Assembly: GCA_016931575.1 (NCBI GenBank)
Contig: JAFGEO010000079.1
Coordinates: 24,853-88,852 of the forward strand
Source of the DNA: Bacteroidales bacterium
Lineage (GTDB): Bacteria; Bacteroidota; Bacteroidia; Bacteroidales; UBA10428
Direction: 5' to 3'
Length of the DNA stretch: 64,000 bases
Shown here: positions 9,114-18,449 of the stretch, piece by piece
Position numbering within the stretch: position 1 is the first letter of the stretch
Layout: each line of letters begins with the position of its first letter
Notes under the pieces: model-generated
The model's input: only the letters and a program-made list of their open reading frames with translations
What the model was told of the DNA's origin: nothing
The model's database searches: none
Made by a program: the position numbers and the translations under genes

Positions 9114-9890
9114 ATGAAACAGGAAATGGACTATTCAGGGTATGTGGATAGGTACCTGGATGGCATTATGAGCCCTGAAGAAGAAAAATGGTTTAAAAAG
9201 GAGCTTGAGGGGAATTCCTTCCTTGAGCAGGAACTGGAGTTTCAATCTAAACTAAACCAGAGTATTAGCCAAAGGGAACTTATTGAGCTGGAAGACCAGC
9301 TGAATACCATCTACAAAAACACCTACAATCCCGTATCCCGGTTTGCAAAGATCAAAAGGAAGACAGTTGCAATTAGTGCGGCAGCTGTTGTTGCATCCCT
9401 TATGATCTATTTTGCGGCCAGTTATTGGATTAACCGGCCAGAGGATCTTGCGCTGCAATTTTCTTCCCCACTGGATTTATATGCCTCCTACTATCAACCG
9501 GCTGAAATGAGCATGAGTTTCAGGGCGGCCGGTGATGTGGTTGACAGTGAGCTCAGGGAGGCTATGAAACTCTATGATCGGAAGGAATATTCAGAGGCGA
9601 TTTTACTCTTTGAAAAAATTCTCAGCGATGATGCCTCCCGGATAGGCTTAAACCTTTACTCGGGAATTTCTCACATGGAATTAGAAGAGTATACTGAAGC
9701 GAATACAAGTTTCAGGAAAATTATCGATGACAGGTCCAATGCATTCATTGAATCGGCAGAGTGGTACCTTGGGCTGTGTTATCTGAAAACTGAAGATGTT
9801 GAATTATCAAAACAGGTATTCGAGAATATTGCCAGCGGAAGCAGCTATTATAAGGCTGATGCGGAGCGTATTTTGAATTTACTTGAATAA
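9114..9890 (+). CDS. Anti-sigma-like single-TM protein with C-terminal TPR
   Basis: N-terminal YVDRYLDGIMSPEEEKWFKKELEGN resembles Bacteroidetes anti-sigma N-termini; one TM (VAISAAAVVASLMIYFAASYW); TPR-like C-terminus. Confidence 0.65.
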   Translation: MKQEMDYSGYVDRYLDGIMSPEEEKWFKKELEGNSFLEQELEFQSKLNQSISQRELIELEDQLNTIYKNTYNPVSRFAKIKRKTVAISAAAVVASLMIYFAASYWINRPEDLALQFSSPLDLYASYYQPAEMSMSFRAAGDVVDSELREAMKLYDRKEYSEAILLFEKILSDDASRIGLNLYSGISHMELEEYTEANTSFRKIIDDRSNAFIESAEWYLGLCYLKTEDVELSKQVFENIASGSSYYKADAERILNLLE

Positions 9891-10010
9891 AGCTTTCATT
9901 ATCACAACGGGGTTATCAGGGAACAGGCAATTTTTGCCTTTCCCTGATTTACAAGATTTTGAAACGAAGGAGTGAGATCAGGAATTTTTTAAAACCAAAA
10001 AAAAAGGACT

Positions 10011-10940
10011 ATGGGTTTTACAGGTTCTATTTCGGGGGCTTTTCAGAAATTGCGTCATGCTTTTATTAAAAAGCCGGATACGGGGAAAGATGTTGAACTC
10101 GAGTATCTTCATAAGCGGGTGATCTTTCTGGAACAGCTCCTGGAAGAAAAGAACGACTGTATTGAAAAAGCCAAATCAAGTTTCCTGAAAAACCTTTACC
10201 ATGAAATTCGAACTCCTTTGAATGCTATTATCGGGTTCTCAGACCTCATTGAGTTAAACAATATCAGGGGTCATGAAAAGGATGAGTATGTGAAGCACAT
10301 TCGTGAAAGCAGTCGTGAATTTTTGCGAAAGATGGATAACATCATTGAAGCCTCCATTATTGAAGCAGGGCTTCTGAAGATACAGAAGGAGCAGTGCCGG
10401 CTCCATGAGCTCATGAGCGAGATTCACTCCTATTTTTCACTTCACAAACACATTACTGAAAAACATATTGCCTTCCTTTTGAGTATTCCGGGGGAACTAA
10501 AGAAAACTGAGGTGATCTGTGATATTTTCAGGCTTACCCAGGTGTTGACGCACCTGATCAACAACGCCTTCAAATACACCTTTAAGGGGGTTGTGGAGAT
10601 AGGTTGTGCTGTGGAAGACAAGAATCTGCTCTTTTTTGTTAAGGACAGCGGAATTGGCGGGTTGGAGGGTCTGGAGGCGACGATCTTCAAAAATTTCTCC
10701 AAGAAGGGTGATGTCAGTGAGGAACAGGAAGGGCTTGGTCTGGGCCTGGGACTGTCAAAAAGTATTGTGGAACAGATGGGTGGCACAATTTGGTATGAAT
10801 CCCTGAAAGAGAAGGGAACAACCTTCTATTTCACAATTCCTTACCAACCTGTCTACGTTAAGAGACGAAAGAGACAGACAGTGATCACCAGGGATTTGAT
10901 CCTTAGCGAGAGGTTGTATAAAAGGTCAGTGATCGTTTAG
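10011..10940 (+). CDS. Soluble histidine kinase (HisKA-HATPase) without recognisable sensor domain
   Basis: H-box FLKNLYHEIRTPLNAIIGFSDLI, G box GLGLGLGLSKSIVEQMGGTIW, no TM or PAS. Confidence 0.85.
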   Translation: MGFTGSISGAFQKLRHAFIKKPDTGKDVELEYLHKRVIFLEQLLEEKNDCIEKAKSSFLKNLYHEIRTPLNAIIGFSDLIELNNIRGHEKDEYVKHIRESSREFLRKMDNIIEASIIEAGLLKIQKEQCRLHELMSEIHSYFSLHKHITEKHIAFLLSIPGELKKTEVICDIFRLTQVLTHLINNAFKYTFKGVVEIGCAVEDKNLLFFVKDSGIGGLEGLEATIFKNFSKKGDVSEEQEGLGLGLGLSKSIVEQMGGTIWYESLKEKGTTFYFTIPYQPVYVKRRKRQTVITRDLILSERLYKRSVIV

Positions 10941-11013
10941 TTTTCAGGATAAAACTTGCATTTATATAGAATTTCGTTTAAGTTTCACTCAGAAATGCTC
11001 TCAATGTAAGTCG

Positions 11014-13203
11014 ATGCCTAAATTCCCTGTTTTCCTGCAACGTGATGCCAATGATTGCGGACCCTCCTGCCTGAGGATGATCGCTGCACATTATGGCAGA
11101 ACTTACAGCCTTGAATCATTAAGGGATAAATCGTTCATCAACCGACAGGGGGTTTCCCTGTTGGGGATCAGTGATGCTGCTGAGTCTATCGGTTTTCGTA
11201 CCCGGGGACTAAAGCTGAGTTTTGAACAGCTCAGGAAGGATATACAGTTACCCTGCATCGTTCATTGGAATCAGTCGCATTTCGTTGTGGTTGTTCGTGC
11301 AGGGAAGGAAAAGGTGGTGGTAGCCGATCCGGCATTTGGTATCATCACCCACAGCAGGGCAGAGTTCCTGAAATGCTGGGCATCCACCATAGAGGATGGC
11401 GAACCGCTGGGGATTTGCCTGCAATTGCAGCCCGGTCCTGAGTTTTACCAGTTACTGGGGGAACAGGTGAATCGGAAAAGCCTCGGGTTCCTTGTCCGCT
11501 ATCTGAAACCATACAAAAAACTTATCTGGCAGATCCTGCTGGGTGTTATCCTGGGAGCATTGCTGCAGGTCATTTTCCCCTTTCTTTTTCAGACCATTGT
11601 CGATAAGGGGGTGATCGTACCCAACCTCACGCTGATCATCACCATACTCATAGCCCAACTCATCCTGGTGACAAGCAGGTTTTCGCTTGAACTGATCCGG
11701 AACTGGATCATACTGCATCTGGGAGCCCGGGTGAATATCTTTCTGGTATCTGATTTTCTGATCAAGCTCATGCAGTTGCCCGTATCCTTCTTTGACAGCA
11801 GGAACAGGGGCGATTTGCTTCAGCGGGTCGCTGATCACAGGCGGATTGAAAAATTTCTCACCCAGACCACCATAGAGTTGTTCCATTCGGTGTTTTCCAT
11901 AAGCATTATGGGCATTGTTCTGGCACTATTCGATATACGGATTTTCCTGATCTTTCTGTCAGGAAGTGTGCTATACCTGCTATGGGCCCTGCGATTCATG
12001 AAACTCCGGCGGGAACTTGACAACCGCAAGTTTGCACAGCTTTCTGATAATCAAAGCTCCTTGATCCAGCTACTGACCGGAATGCATGAGATCAAGCTCA
12101 ATCACTGTGAGAAACGTAAGCGCTGGGAGTGGGAAGATATCCAGGCCAGGCTCTTCAGGATAAATTTGAAAAGCCTTTCTTTACAGCAGAAGCAGCGTGC
12201 CGGGGCATTAATATTCAATCAGTACAAAGATGTACTCATTGTTGTGTACGCTGCAGTGATGGTATTCAATGGACAGATGACATTGGGAAGCCTGGTAGCC
12301 ATTTCATATGTTATCGGTCAGTTGTCAGGTCCTATCGACCAGTTGATCGATTTCCTTCATGAAACACAGGATGCCAGGATCAGTCTTGACCGACTGGCTG
12401 AGATCCATGAAAAGGAAATTGAAGAAAATGTGGACAGCAGTCCCCTATTCAGCCTGACATCAGCTCATGCTATCACAGTTCAGGGACTTTCATTTCAGTA
12501 TGAAGGACCCCATTCCCCTTTTGTTCTTAAGGGGCTTGACCTGGTTATTCCTCAGGATAAGGTTACGGCAATCGTGGGAATTAGTGGAAGTGGTAAAACC
12601 ACCCTTGTGAAAATGCTGCTTCAGTTTTACAAAGCCGTAGAAGGGGATATTTTTGTAGGCGACACCAATCTGCAGGAAATCAGTCCGGCATTTTGGCGCA
12701 GGCAATGCGGAGTTGTCATGCAGGATGGTTACCTGTTTTCGGATACCATTGCCCGGAACATTGCACTTTCTGACGAACAGATTGATAAAGAAAAACTGGT
12801 TTATGCCTCGCGGATGGCCAATATTCAGGAGATGGTCGGCAGCCTGCCCCTGGGTTACAATACTAAAATTGGTCCCGACGGACTAGGTCTCAGCCAGGGA
12901 CAAAAGCAACGTTTACTTATTGCCCGGGCATTGTATAAAGATCCTTCTTTCCTTTTCTTCGATGAAGCGACAAATTCTCTGGATGCCAATAATGAGCGGG
13001 TAATTATGGAAAACCTGTTTGAGTTTTTTAAGGGAAGGACGGTAGTAGTTGTGGCGCACCGTCTGAGTACGGTTAAAAATGCCGATCAGATTGTTGTGCT
13101 TGAAAAGGGGGAGATCATAGAACGGGGAAATCATAAGGAGCTGACAGGGAAAAAGGGAGCATACTATAACCTGGTAAGGAATCAACTTGAACTGGGTACA
13201 TAA
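11014..13203 (+). CDS. Peptidase-containing ABC transporter (C39 peptidase, TM domain, ATPase)
   Basis: C39 motif QRDANDCGPSCLRMIAAHYG, SHFVVV and DPAFG; Walker A GISGSGKTT, signature LSQGQKQR, FFDEATNSLD. Confidence 0.95.
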   Translation: MPKFPVFLQRDANDCGPSCLRMIAAHYGRTYSLESLRDKSFINRQGVSLLGISDAAESIGFRTRGLKLSFEQLRKDIQLPCIVHWNQSHFVVVVRAGKEKVVVADPAFGIITHSRAEFLKCWASTIEDGEPLGICLQLQPGPEFYQLLGEQVNRKSLGFLVRYLKPYKKLIWQILLGVILGALLQVIFPFLFQTIVDKGVIVPNLTLIITILIAQLILVTSRFSLELIRNWIILHLGARVNIFLVSDFLIKLMQLPVSFFDSRNRGDLLQRVADHRRIEKFLTQTTIELFHSVFSISIMGIVLALFDIRIFLIFLSGSVLYLLWALRFMKLRRELDNRKFAQLSDNQSSLIQLLTGMHEIKLNHCEKRKRWEWEDIQARLFRINLKSLSLQQKQRAGALIFNQYKDVLIVVYAAVMVFNGQMTLGSLVAISYVIGQLSGPIDQLIDFLHETQDARISLDRLAEIHEKEIEENVDSSPLFSLTSAHAITVQGLSFQYEGPHSPFVLKGLDLVIPQDKVTAIVGISGSGKTTLVKMLLQFYKAVEGDIFVGDTNLQEISPAFWRRQCGVVMQDGYLFSDTIARNIALSDEQIDKEKLVYASRMANIQEMVGSLPLGYNTKIGPDGLGLSQGQKQRLLIARALYKDPSFLFFDEATNSLDANNERVIMENLFEFFKGRTVVVVAHRLSTVKNADQIVVLEKGEIIERGNHKELTGKKGAYYNLVRNQLELGT

Positions 13204-14540
13204 TGAAAGGGATGATCATAAGCGATAAGGACCGGGAAAAAGCGCAGGGTGTTGAACTGCGCAGCGAGCAGCTCAGGGATATCCTTGGGCAGGTGCCGCG
13301 TTGGATCGTGCGCTATGGGACGGTATTGATCTTCCTGATCATTCTGGTTCTTTTTATTGGTTCGGCCCTGCTGCGATATCCCGATGTAATTGCCGCCCGG
13401 CTGGTTCTCACAACCGAGACTCCACCTGTCCAGCTTATTGCCAAAAAGACATCCAAAATATGCAGCCTGCTGGTTGATGATAAGTCACCGGTAGCAGAGG
13501 GACAGCTGCTGGCTGTTTTGACATCTTCTGCTGATTACCGCGATGCCTTAAACCTCAGGAAATTGCTTGGGGAGCGTTTTATCTATGACTCCTTGATTGT
13601 CACAAATTTTCCTGATAAACTCAAGCTGGGGATGATGCAGGAAAGTTATGCGGGCTTTCAGAAACGCCGACAGGAGAATCTGAGTTTTATTGAACAGGAT
13701 AATTACAGGCGGATGATCCGCTTCTATGAAGGTAATTTAGGCAAATATAGCCGACTGGTCGGGGATAAAAAGGCTGAGGCTGAAGCAGCCGGACAGGTTT
13801 ACGGTCTGGCCAGAAAGAAATACATGAGGGATTCCACCCTGATGGTGCAGTCTCCACGAAGCATTGCTCCGGCTGAAGTTGAAAGATCGGAGCAGGAAAT
13901 GCTTGAGACCCTGAGGGCCTGGAGATCTGCCAGGGCGCAATTATCCACTGCAGATATAGAACTATCAAATCTGCAGCAACAAATGCTCTCTAAACAACTG
14001 GAATATGAAGAGGCTGTCAGCAGGCAGCAGCAAGCTCTCCAGGAAGCCTATGAGGCGCTTATCGGACAGCTGGCCGATTGGGAAGACCTGTATATTCTCA
14101 GGGCTCCATTTAGCGGAAAGGCATCCTTTATCCGGATTTGGAGCGAGTCCCAGAATGTTCAGCAGGGAGATGTAGTGCTGACCATATTGCCCCTTGAAGA
14201 GGGGAATATCCTTGGGAAAGCCATGCTCGATATGGAAGGCATCGGGAAGATCAAAGCAGATCAGAAAGCCATTATCCGCTTTGCAAATTATCCCTACATG
14301 GAATTTGGCACGCTCAGCGGCACAGTGACATCCATCTCCCTGGTCCCTGTAGAGGGCTCTTATATGGCAGAAATCCGGCTGGATAGCAACAGGCTGATAA
14401 CCAACTATGGAAAGGAACTTGAATTTCAGCAAAATATGCAGGGAATTGCAGAAATTATCACGGGCGATCGTTCCCTGCTGCAACGCATTACCGACCCATT
14501 CCGCTCGGCATTCAGAAGACAGCGGATGCTTGATGAGTAA
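13203..14540 (+). CDS. HlyD-family membrane fusion/adaptor protein
   Basis: Single N-terminal TM, coiled-coil hairpin, lipoyl-like segments; overlaps stop of ABC exporter. Confidence 0.85.
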   Translation: MKGMIISDKDREKAQGVELRSEQLRDILGQVPRWIVRYGTVLIFLIILVLFIGSALLRYPDVIAARLVLTTETPPVQLIAKKTSKICSLLVDDKSPVAEGQLLAVLTSSADYRDALNLRKLLGERFIYDSLIVTNFPDKLKLGMMQESYAGFQKRRQENLSFIEQDNYRRMIRFYEGNLGKYSRLVGDKKAEAEAAGQVYGLARKKYMRDSTLMVQSPRSIAPAEVERSEQEMLETLRAWRSARAQLSTADIELSNLQQQMLSKQLEYEEAVSRQQQALQEAYEALIGQLADWEDLYILRAPFSGKASFIRIWSESQNVQQGDVVLTILPLEEGNILGKAMLDMEGIGKIKADQKAIIRFANYPYMEFGTLSGTVTSISLVPVEGSYMAEIRLDSNRLITNYGKELEFQQNMQGIAEIITGDRSLLQRITDPFRSAFRRQRMLDE

Positions 14541-14590
14541 GAGGTAGGTTAAGCGGCTAAAAGGCTTCGGTCAGATACTCAGTACCCTCC

Positions 14591-17500
14591 TTATTCGGCC
14601 ACCGGAAGTGTGAATATAAAGGTAGTCCCTACGTTCACTTCACTTTGAATGGTGATGGTGCCCTTGTTTTTTTCAACGAACTCTTTACAGATGATAAGAC
14701 CAAGACCGGTTCCGCTTTCGCCCGCTGTTCCCGAGGTAGAAAAATATTCATCAATATGGAAAAGCTTTTGAATATTTTCCTCAGCGATGCCGACGCCTGT
14801 ATCGGCAATTGAGATGGATATCATATCGCTATTCTGTTCATCCATCTCACAATGAATCGTGACGATGCCCCCTTCACTGGTGAATTTAATCGCATTACTC
14901 AGCAGGTTCCGGATAACCAGGTTGATCATATTCCGGTCGGCATATGCCTGTTTTGTACAACGGACATCGGATACCAGTTCCAGGTGTTTATTTTCGGCAC
15001 TTGCCTGGCTCAGCTCGATATTCTGTTGGATAATTTCACCAATATTGATAGTATCCGGATTGTATTTTATTCTTTCGGTTTGAGTTCTGGCCCACTGAAG
15101 CAAATTCTCCAGGAGGTTGTAAGCACTTTCCGAAGAAGATTTTATCATGCCCAGCAGCTCCATTTTCTGAGGATTTTCGAATTCATCGTAATTCCGCATC
15201 AACAACTCCGAAAATCCAAAGATGGCCTGGAAAGGATTCTTCAGGTCATGGGCAATAATTGAGAAGAACTTATTTTTTGTAGCATTAAGTTCTTCAAGCT
15301 GCGTATTTGTTTTCTTAAGGATTTGGGCCTGCTTGTTAATTTCTTCCGATTGGTTTTGGATTTTCTCCTGCCGCTCTTCCAGGATGATATTCACTTCCTG
15401 GAGGTTTTGGGCCTGTTCACGCAGCTGTTCCTCTGCACGTTTCTGTTTGGTTATATCCCTTCCGATCCCTACAATCCCGCATATTTTTCCGTCGGCATCC
15501 CGAAAAGGAACTTTGGTTGTGGAGATTACCCTCTCGCGCAGGTTTTCATCGTAGCCGATCTCCTCCTTATTGATGATGGGCTTTCCGCTTTCAATGATTT
15601 TTTTATCATCTTCAAGATAGACTTTCGCGGCTTCTTTTGAAGGTGCGGTTTCGAAATCCGTTTTTCCGACAATCATGTCCAGATTATTAAATTTCATCAC
15701 ATTGAGAAGCCGTTTGTTAACTGTCAGGAAACGACTTTCAATATCTTTAATATAAATGTAATCGGGCATGTTGTCGATGAGGGTCCTCAGGAGGGTACGC
15801 TCGCTTTCAAGAATTTTGTTCTGTTCGCCAAGGGACTCAGATTGCTTTTGAATTTCTTCCTGGCGTTCTTCAAGGAGCATGTTGTTATTCTTCAGATCGG
15901 CAGCCTGTTTCTTGAGAGTTTCCTCATAGGCTTTAATATCTGTGATATCCCGGCCCACGCCGACGATACCGGCAACTTTGCCTTCCGCATCGTAAAACGG
16001 GACCTTGGAAGTCAGGATGATCCTTTCATTTCCATCAATATCCATTCCCAACTCCTCTTTGGAGATGAGCGGTTTTTCCGTTTTTATGATATTCTGCTCA
16101 TCCTTATAAAACTCCTCAGCCATTTTTTTCGGGAAATAGTCGAAATCGGTTTTCCCTTCAAGTTGTTCAAATTCAGGCACTTTCATTACTGTATGTACCT
16201 GCTTGTTTGCGACAATAAACCGACTTTCCTTATCTTTGATATAAATAAAGTCAGGCAGAGTGTCAATGAGGGTTCGGAGCAGGTTGCGTTCATTTTCCAA
16301 CAGGTTATTATGAGATGCAAGTTCACTGGCCTGCTGTTGGATTTCTTCCTGTCGTTCCTCAAGCAGCACATTAGCTTCCTTCAGGTGTTCGGCCTGCTCC
16401 TGAAGCTTGATTTCAGTCTCCTTCTCAGCGGTGATATCCCTGCTGATGCCTATCATGCCGACAATTTCTCCTTCCGGATTGAAGAACGGTACCCTGGAGG
16501 TGAGCAGTTTGATGAAGTTTCCATTTTCATCAAAGCCGATTTCTTCAAATTCATACTGTGCAATTCCGGTGCGCAGAACCGAGATATCTGCTTCGTGGTG
16601 CCTGGCTGCATAATCCGCCGGTAGAAAATCTTCAACGGTCCTGCCGATGATAAGATCAAGGTCGTTAGTTTTCAGGACTCCCATCTCCTTCTTATTGACG
16701 GTTATGTAACGTCCGTCGGTGTCTTTCAGATAGGCATAATCCGGGATACTGTCAATGAAGGTCCGGAGAAGGTTCCGTTCCTCTTCAAGCATTTTATTTT
16801 GAGTGCTTAGCTCATCGGACTGCTGGTTTATTTCTTCCTGTCGTTCTTCCAGGAGTACATTAATCTCCTGAAGGCTCTGAGCCTGTTCTTTTAGTTTTTC
16901 TTCTGCTTCCTTTTGCCGGGTAATATCCCTTCCTATGCCTACCAGGCCAATGATATTGCCCTCACTGTCGCGGAATGGGACCTTCGTGGTAGATTTAACC
17001 AGGATGTTCCCATCGGCATCAAATCCGATTTCTTCTTTATTTATTACTGGTTTACCTGACTCGAGTACATGCTTGTCATCCTTATAAAATATCTCAGCGA
17101 TATCCCGGGGATAGAAATCAAAATCCGTTTTTCCCAGCAGGTTTTGATGTGTTCCGGCCTTGGTAATTGTTACCTGGCAGATATTTCCGTCCAGGAATCG
17201 GCATTCAGTGTCTTTTATGTAGATAGTATCCGGCATATTATCCATCAGGGCGCGGAACAGTGAACGTTCTTTTTCAAGGGTGGAATTCTTTTCCTCAAGC
17301 AGGGTGGATGCTATCTCCTGTTCCGTGATATCGGAGCAGGTCGCCATTATTCCAAGGATCCTGCCCTTTTTATTTTTCACAGGGACTTTCTTTACCAGGA
17401 TCGTTCCGGTTGAGCCATCCAGATCATAGCTAACCTTCTTTTTAATGAAGGATTTGATCCCGTTCAGAATCTGAATGTCCTCATCGATTTGATCCTGATT

Positions 17501-17833
17501 GTCAGCATTCTGAAAAAGTTCTTCATCGGTTTTTCCATAGATTTCTTCCGGAGAGGGCATTTTAATGTAATCTGCATAACGATTATTGCTCAAAACATAG
17601 CGCATCGAATTATCCTTGATATATATTCCGTCGGGGCTGTTGTTAATCAGAATGTTTAACTGATCGCTCTCGTCGAAAATGCTCTCGGCGGTAATATAAA
17701 TCCCTCTTAGCTTTCTTCTGTGGATATAGCGGTAGATCAGAAGGCCTCCAAACGTGGCGGATACCCCAATGAGAAATGCTAAAACTGCTGGGAATAAAAT
17801 TCCAACAGGGATAATTTGAAGAATAACATTCAT
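14591..17833 (-). CDS. Multi-PAS sensor histidine kinase with five PAS modules
   Basis: Repeated LLRTLIDxxPDxxYIKDxxxRF...GIGRDIT modules joined by similar LEERQEEIQ linkers; HDLKNPFQAIFGFSELL H-box. Confidence 0.9.
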   Translation of the reverse strand: MNVILQIIPVGILFPAVLAFLIGVSATFGGLLIYRYIHRRKLRGIYITAESIFDESDQLNILINNSPDGIYIKDNSMRYVLSNNRYADYIKMPSPEEIYGKTDEELFQNADNQDQIDEDIQILNGIKSFIKKKVSYDLDGSTGTILVKKVPVKNKKGRILGIMATCSDITEQEIASTLLEEKNSTLEKERSLFRALMDNMPDTIYIKDTECRFLDGNICQVTITKAGTHQNLLGKTDFDFYPRDIAEIFYKDDKHVLESGKPVINKEEIGFDADGNILVKSTTKVPFRDSEGNIIGLVGIGRDITRQKEAEEKLKEQAQSLQEINVLLEERQEEINQQSDELSTQNKMLEEERNLLRTFIDSIPDYAYLKDTDGRYITVNKKEMGVLKTNDLDLIIGRTVEDFLPADYAARHHEADISVLRTGIAQYEFEEIGFDENGNFIKLLTSRVPFFNPEGEIVGMIGISRDITAEKETEIKLQEQAEHLKEANVLLEERQEEIQQQASELASHNNLLENERNLLRTLIDTLPDFIYIKDKESRFIVANKQVHTVMKVPEFEQLEGKTDFDYFPKKMAEEFYKDEQNIIKTEKPLISKEELGMDIDGNERIILTSKVPFYDAEGKVAGIVGVGRDITDIKAYEETLKKQAADLKNNNMLLEERQEEIQKQSESLGEQNKILESERTLLRTLIDNMPDYIYIKDIESRFLTVNKRLLNVMKFNNLDMIVGKTDFETAPSKEAAKVYLEDDKKIIESGKPIINKEEIGYDENLRERVISTTKVPFRDADGKICGIVGIGRDITKQKRAEEQLREQAQNLQEVNIILEERQEKIQNQSEEINKQAQILKKTNTQLEELNATKNKFFSIIAHDLKNPFQAIFGFSELLMRNYDEFENPQKMELLGMIKSSSESAYNLLENLLQWARTQTERIKYNPDTINIGEIIQQNIELSQASAENKHLELVSDVRCTKQAYADRNMINLVIRNLLSNAIKFTSEGGIVTIHCEMDEQNSDMISISIADTGVGIAEENIQKLFHIDEYFSTSGTAGESGTGLGLIICKEFVEKNKGTITIQSEVNVGTTFIFTLPVAE

Positions 17834-18217
17834 TTAGTTTTGAGTCATGGTAACTTAATCTGATGTAAAATGGCACTTTCGTCAGATCGAATATCGTAAT
17901 TCTACGAAAATTACGAAATATGGTTCAGTTTTTTGACAGAAGAAAAACAGTTGTTGATAACTTCTCCTGAATCTTAATAAACCGGAACCATGTTAAAGCC
18001 AGGTGCGCCGATCCGTGTTGGGCCCCAGGCATTAGCTTGGGGTTAAAAAGGATCCCTGATCGGGGTTCGGCAGATTTCTCCGGAAATCTAAAAATTCAGG
18101 AATACCTGCAATGGGTTTTTGGAGTGTGTATCATAAGTTTTCCGGATGGTGCTTGCCAATTTCAATGTAATATAGCTCGCAAGAGATCAAAGCACCAGAA
18201 AATATGCTTGATCTTAA

Positions 18218-18246
18218 AAAACCCCTGCCGGGTTAGACAGGGGTTT
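18218..18246 (-). terminator. Hairpin with T tract on the minus strand; no obvious minus-strand gene upstream
   Basis: AAACCCCTG/CAGGGGTTT 9-bp stem; poly-A on + side at 18216-18221. Confidence 0.5.
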
Positions 18247-18449
18247 ACGTTGGGTTTATTCTATCCAAAGGGTAATTGTCATCCATTTTGGACAGTCTGT
18301 GAAAAAGGAAAATATTAACTAACCTATTTTTTTCAACTTTATACACTCAGATGCATTTTGTACAGGAAAGGTTGCGTCCGGAAGAAAAAAAACTGATTTT
18401 TACGCTTGAAATAACCAAATGACAGCGATTATAAAGCAAATAGCAGGAT

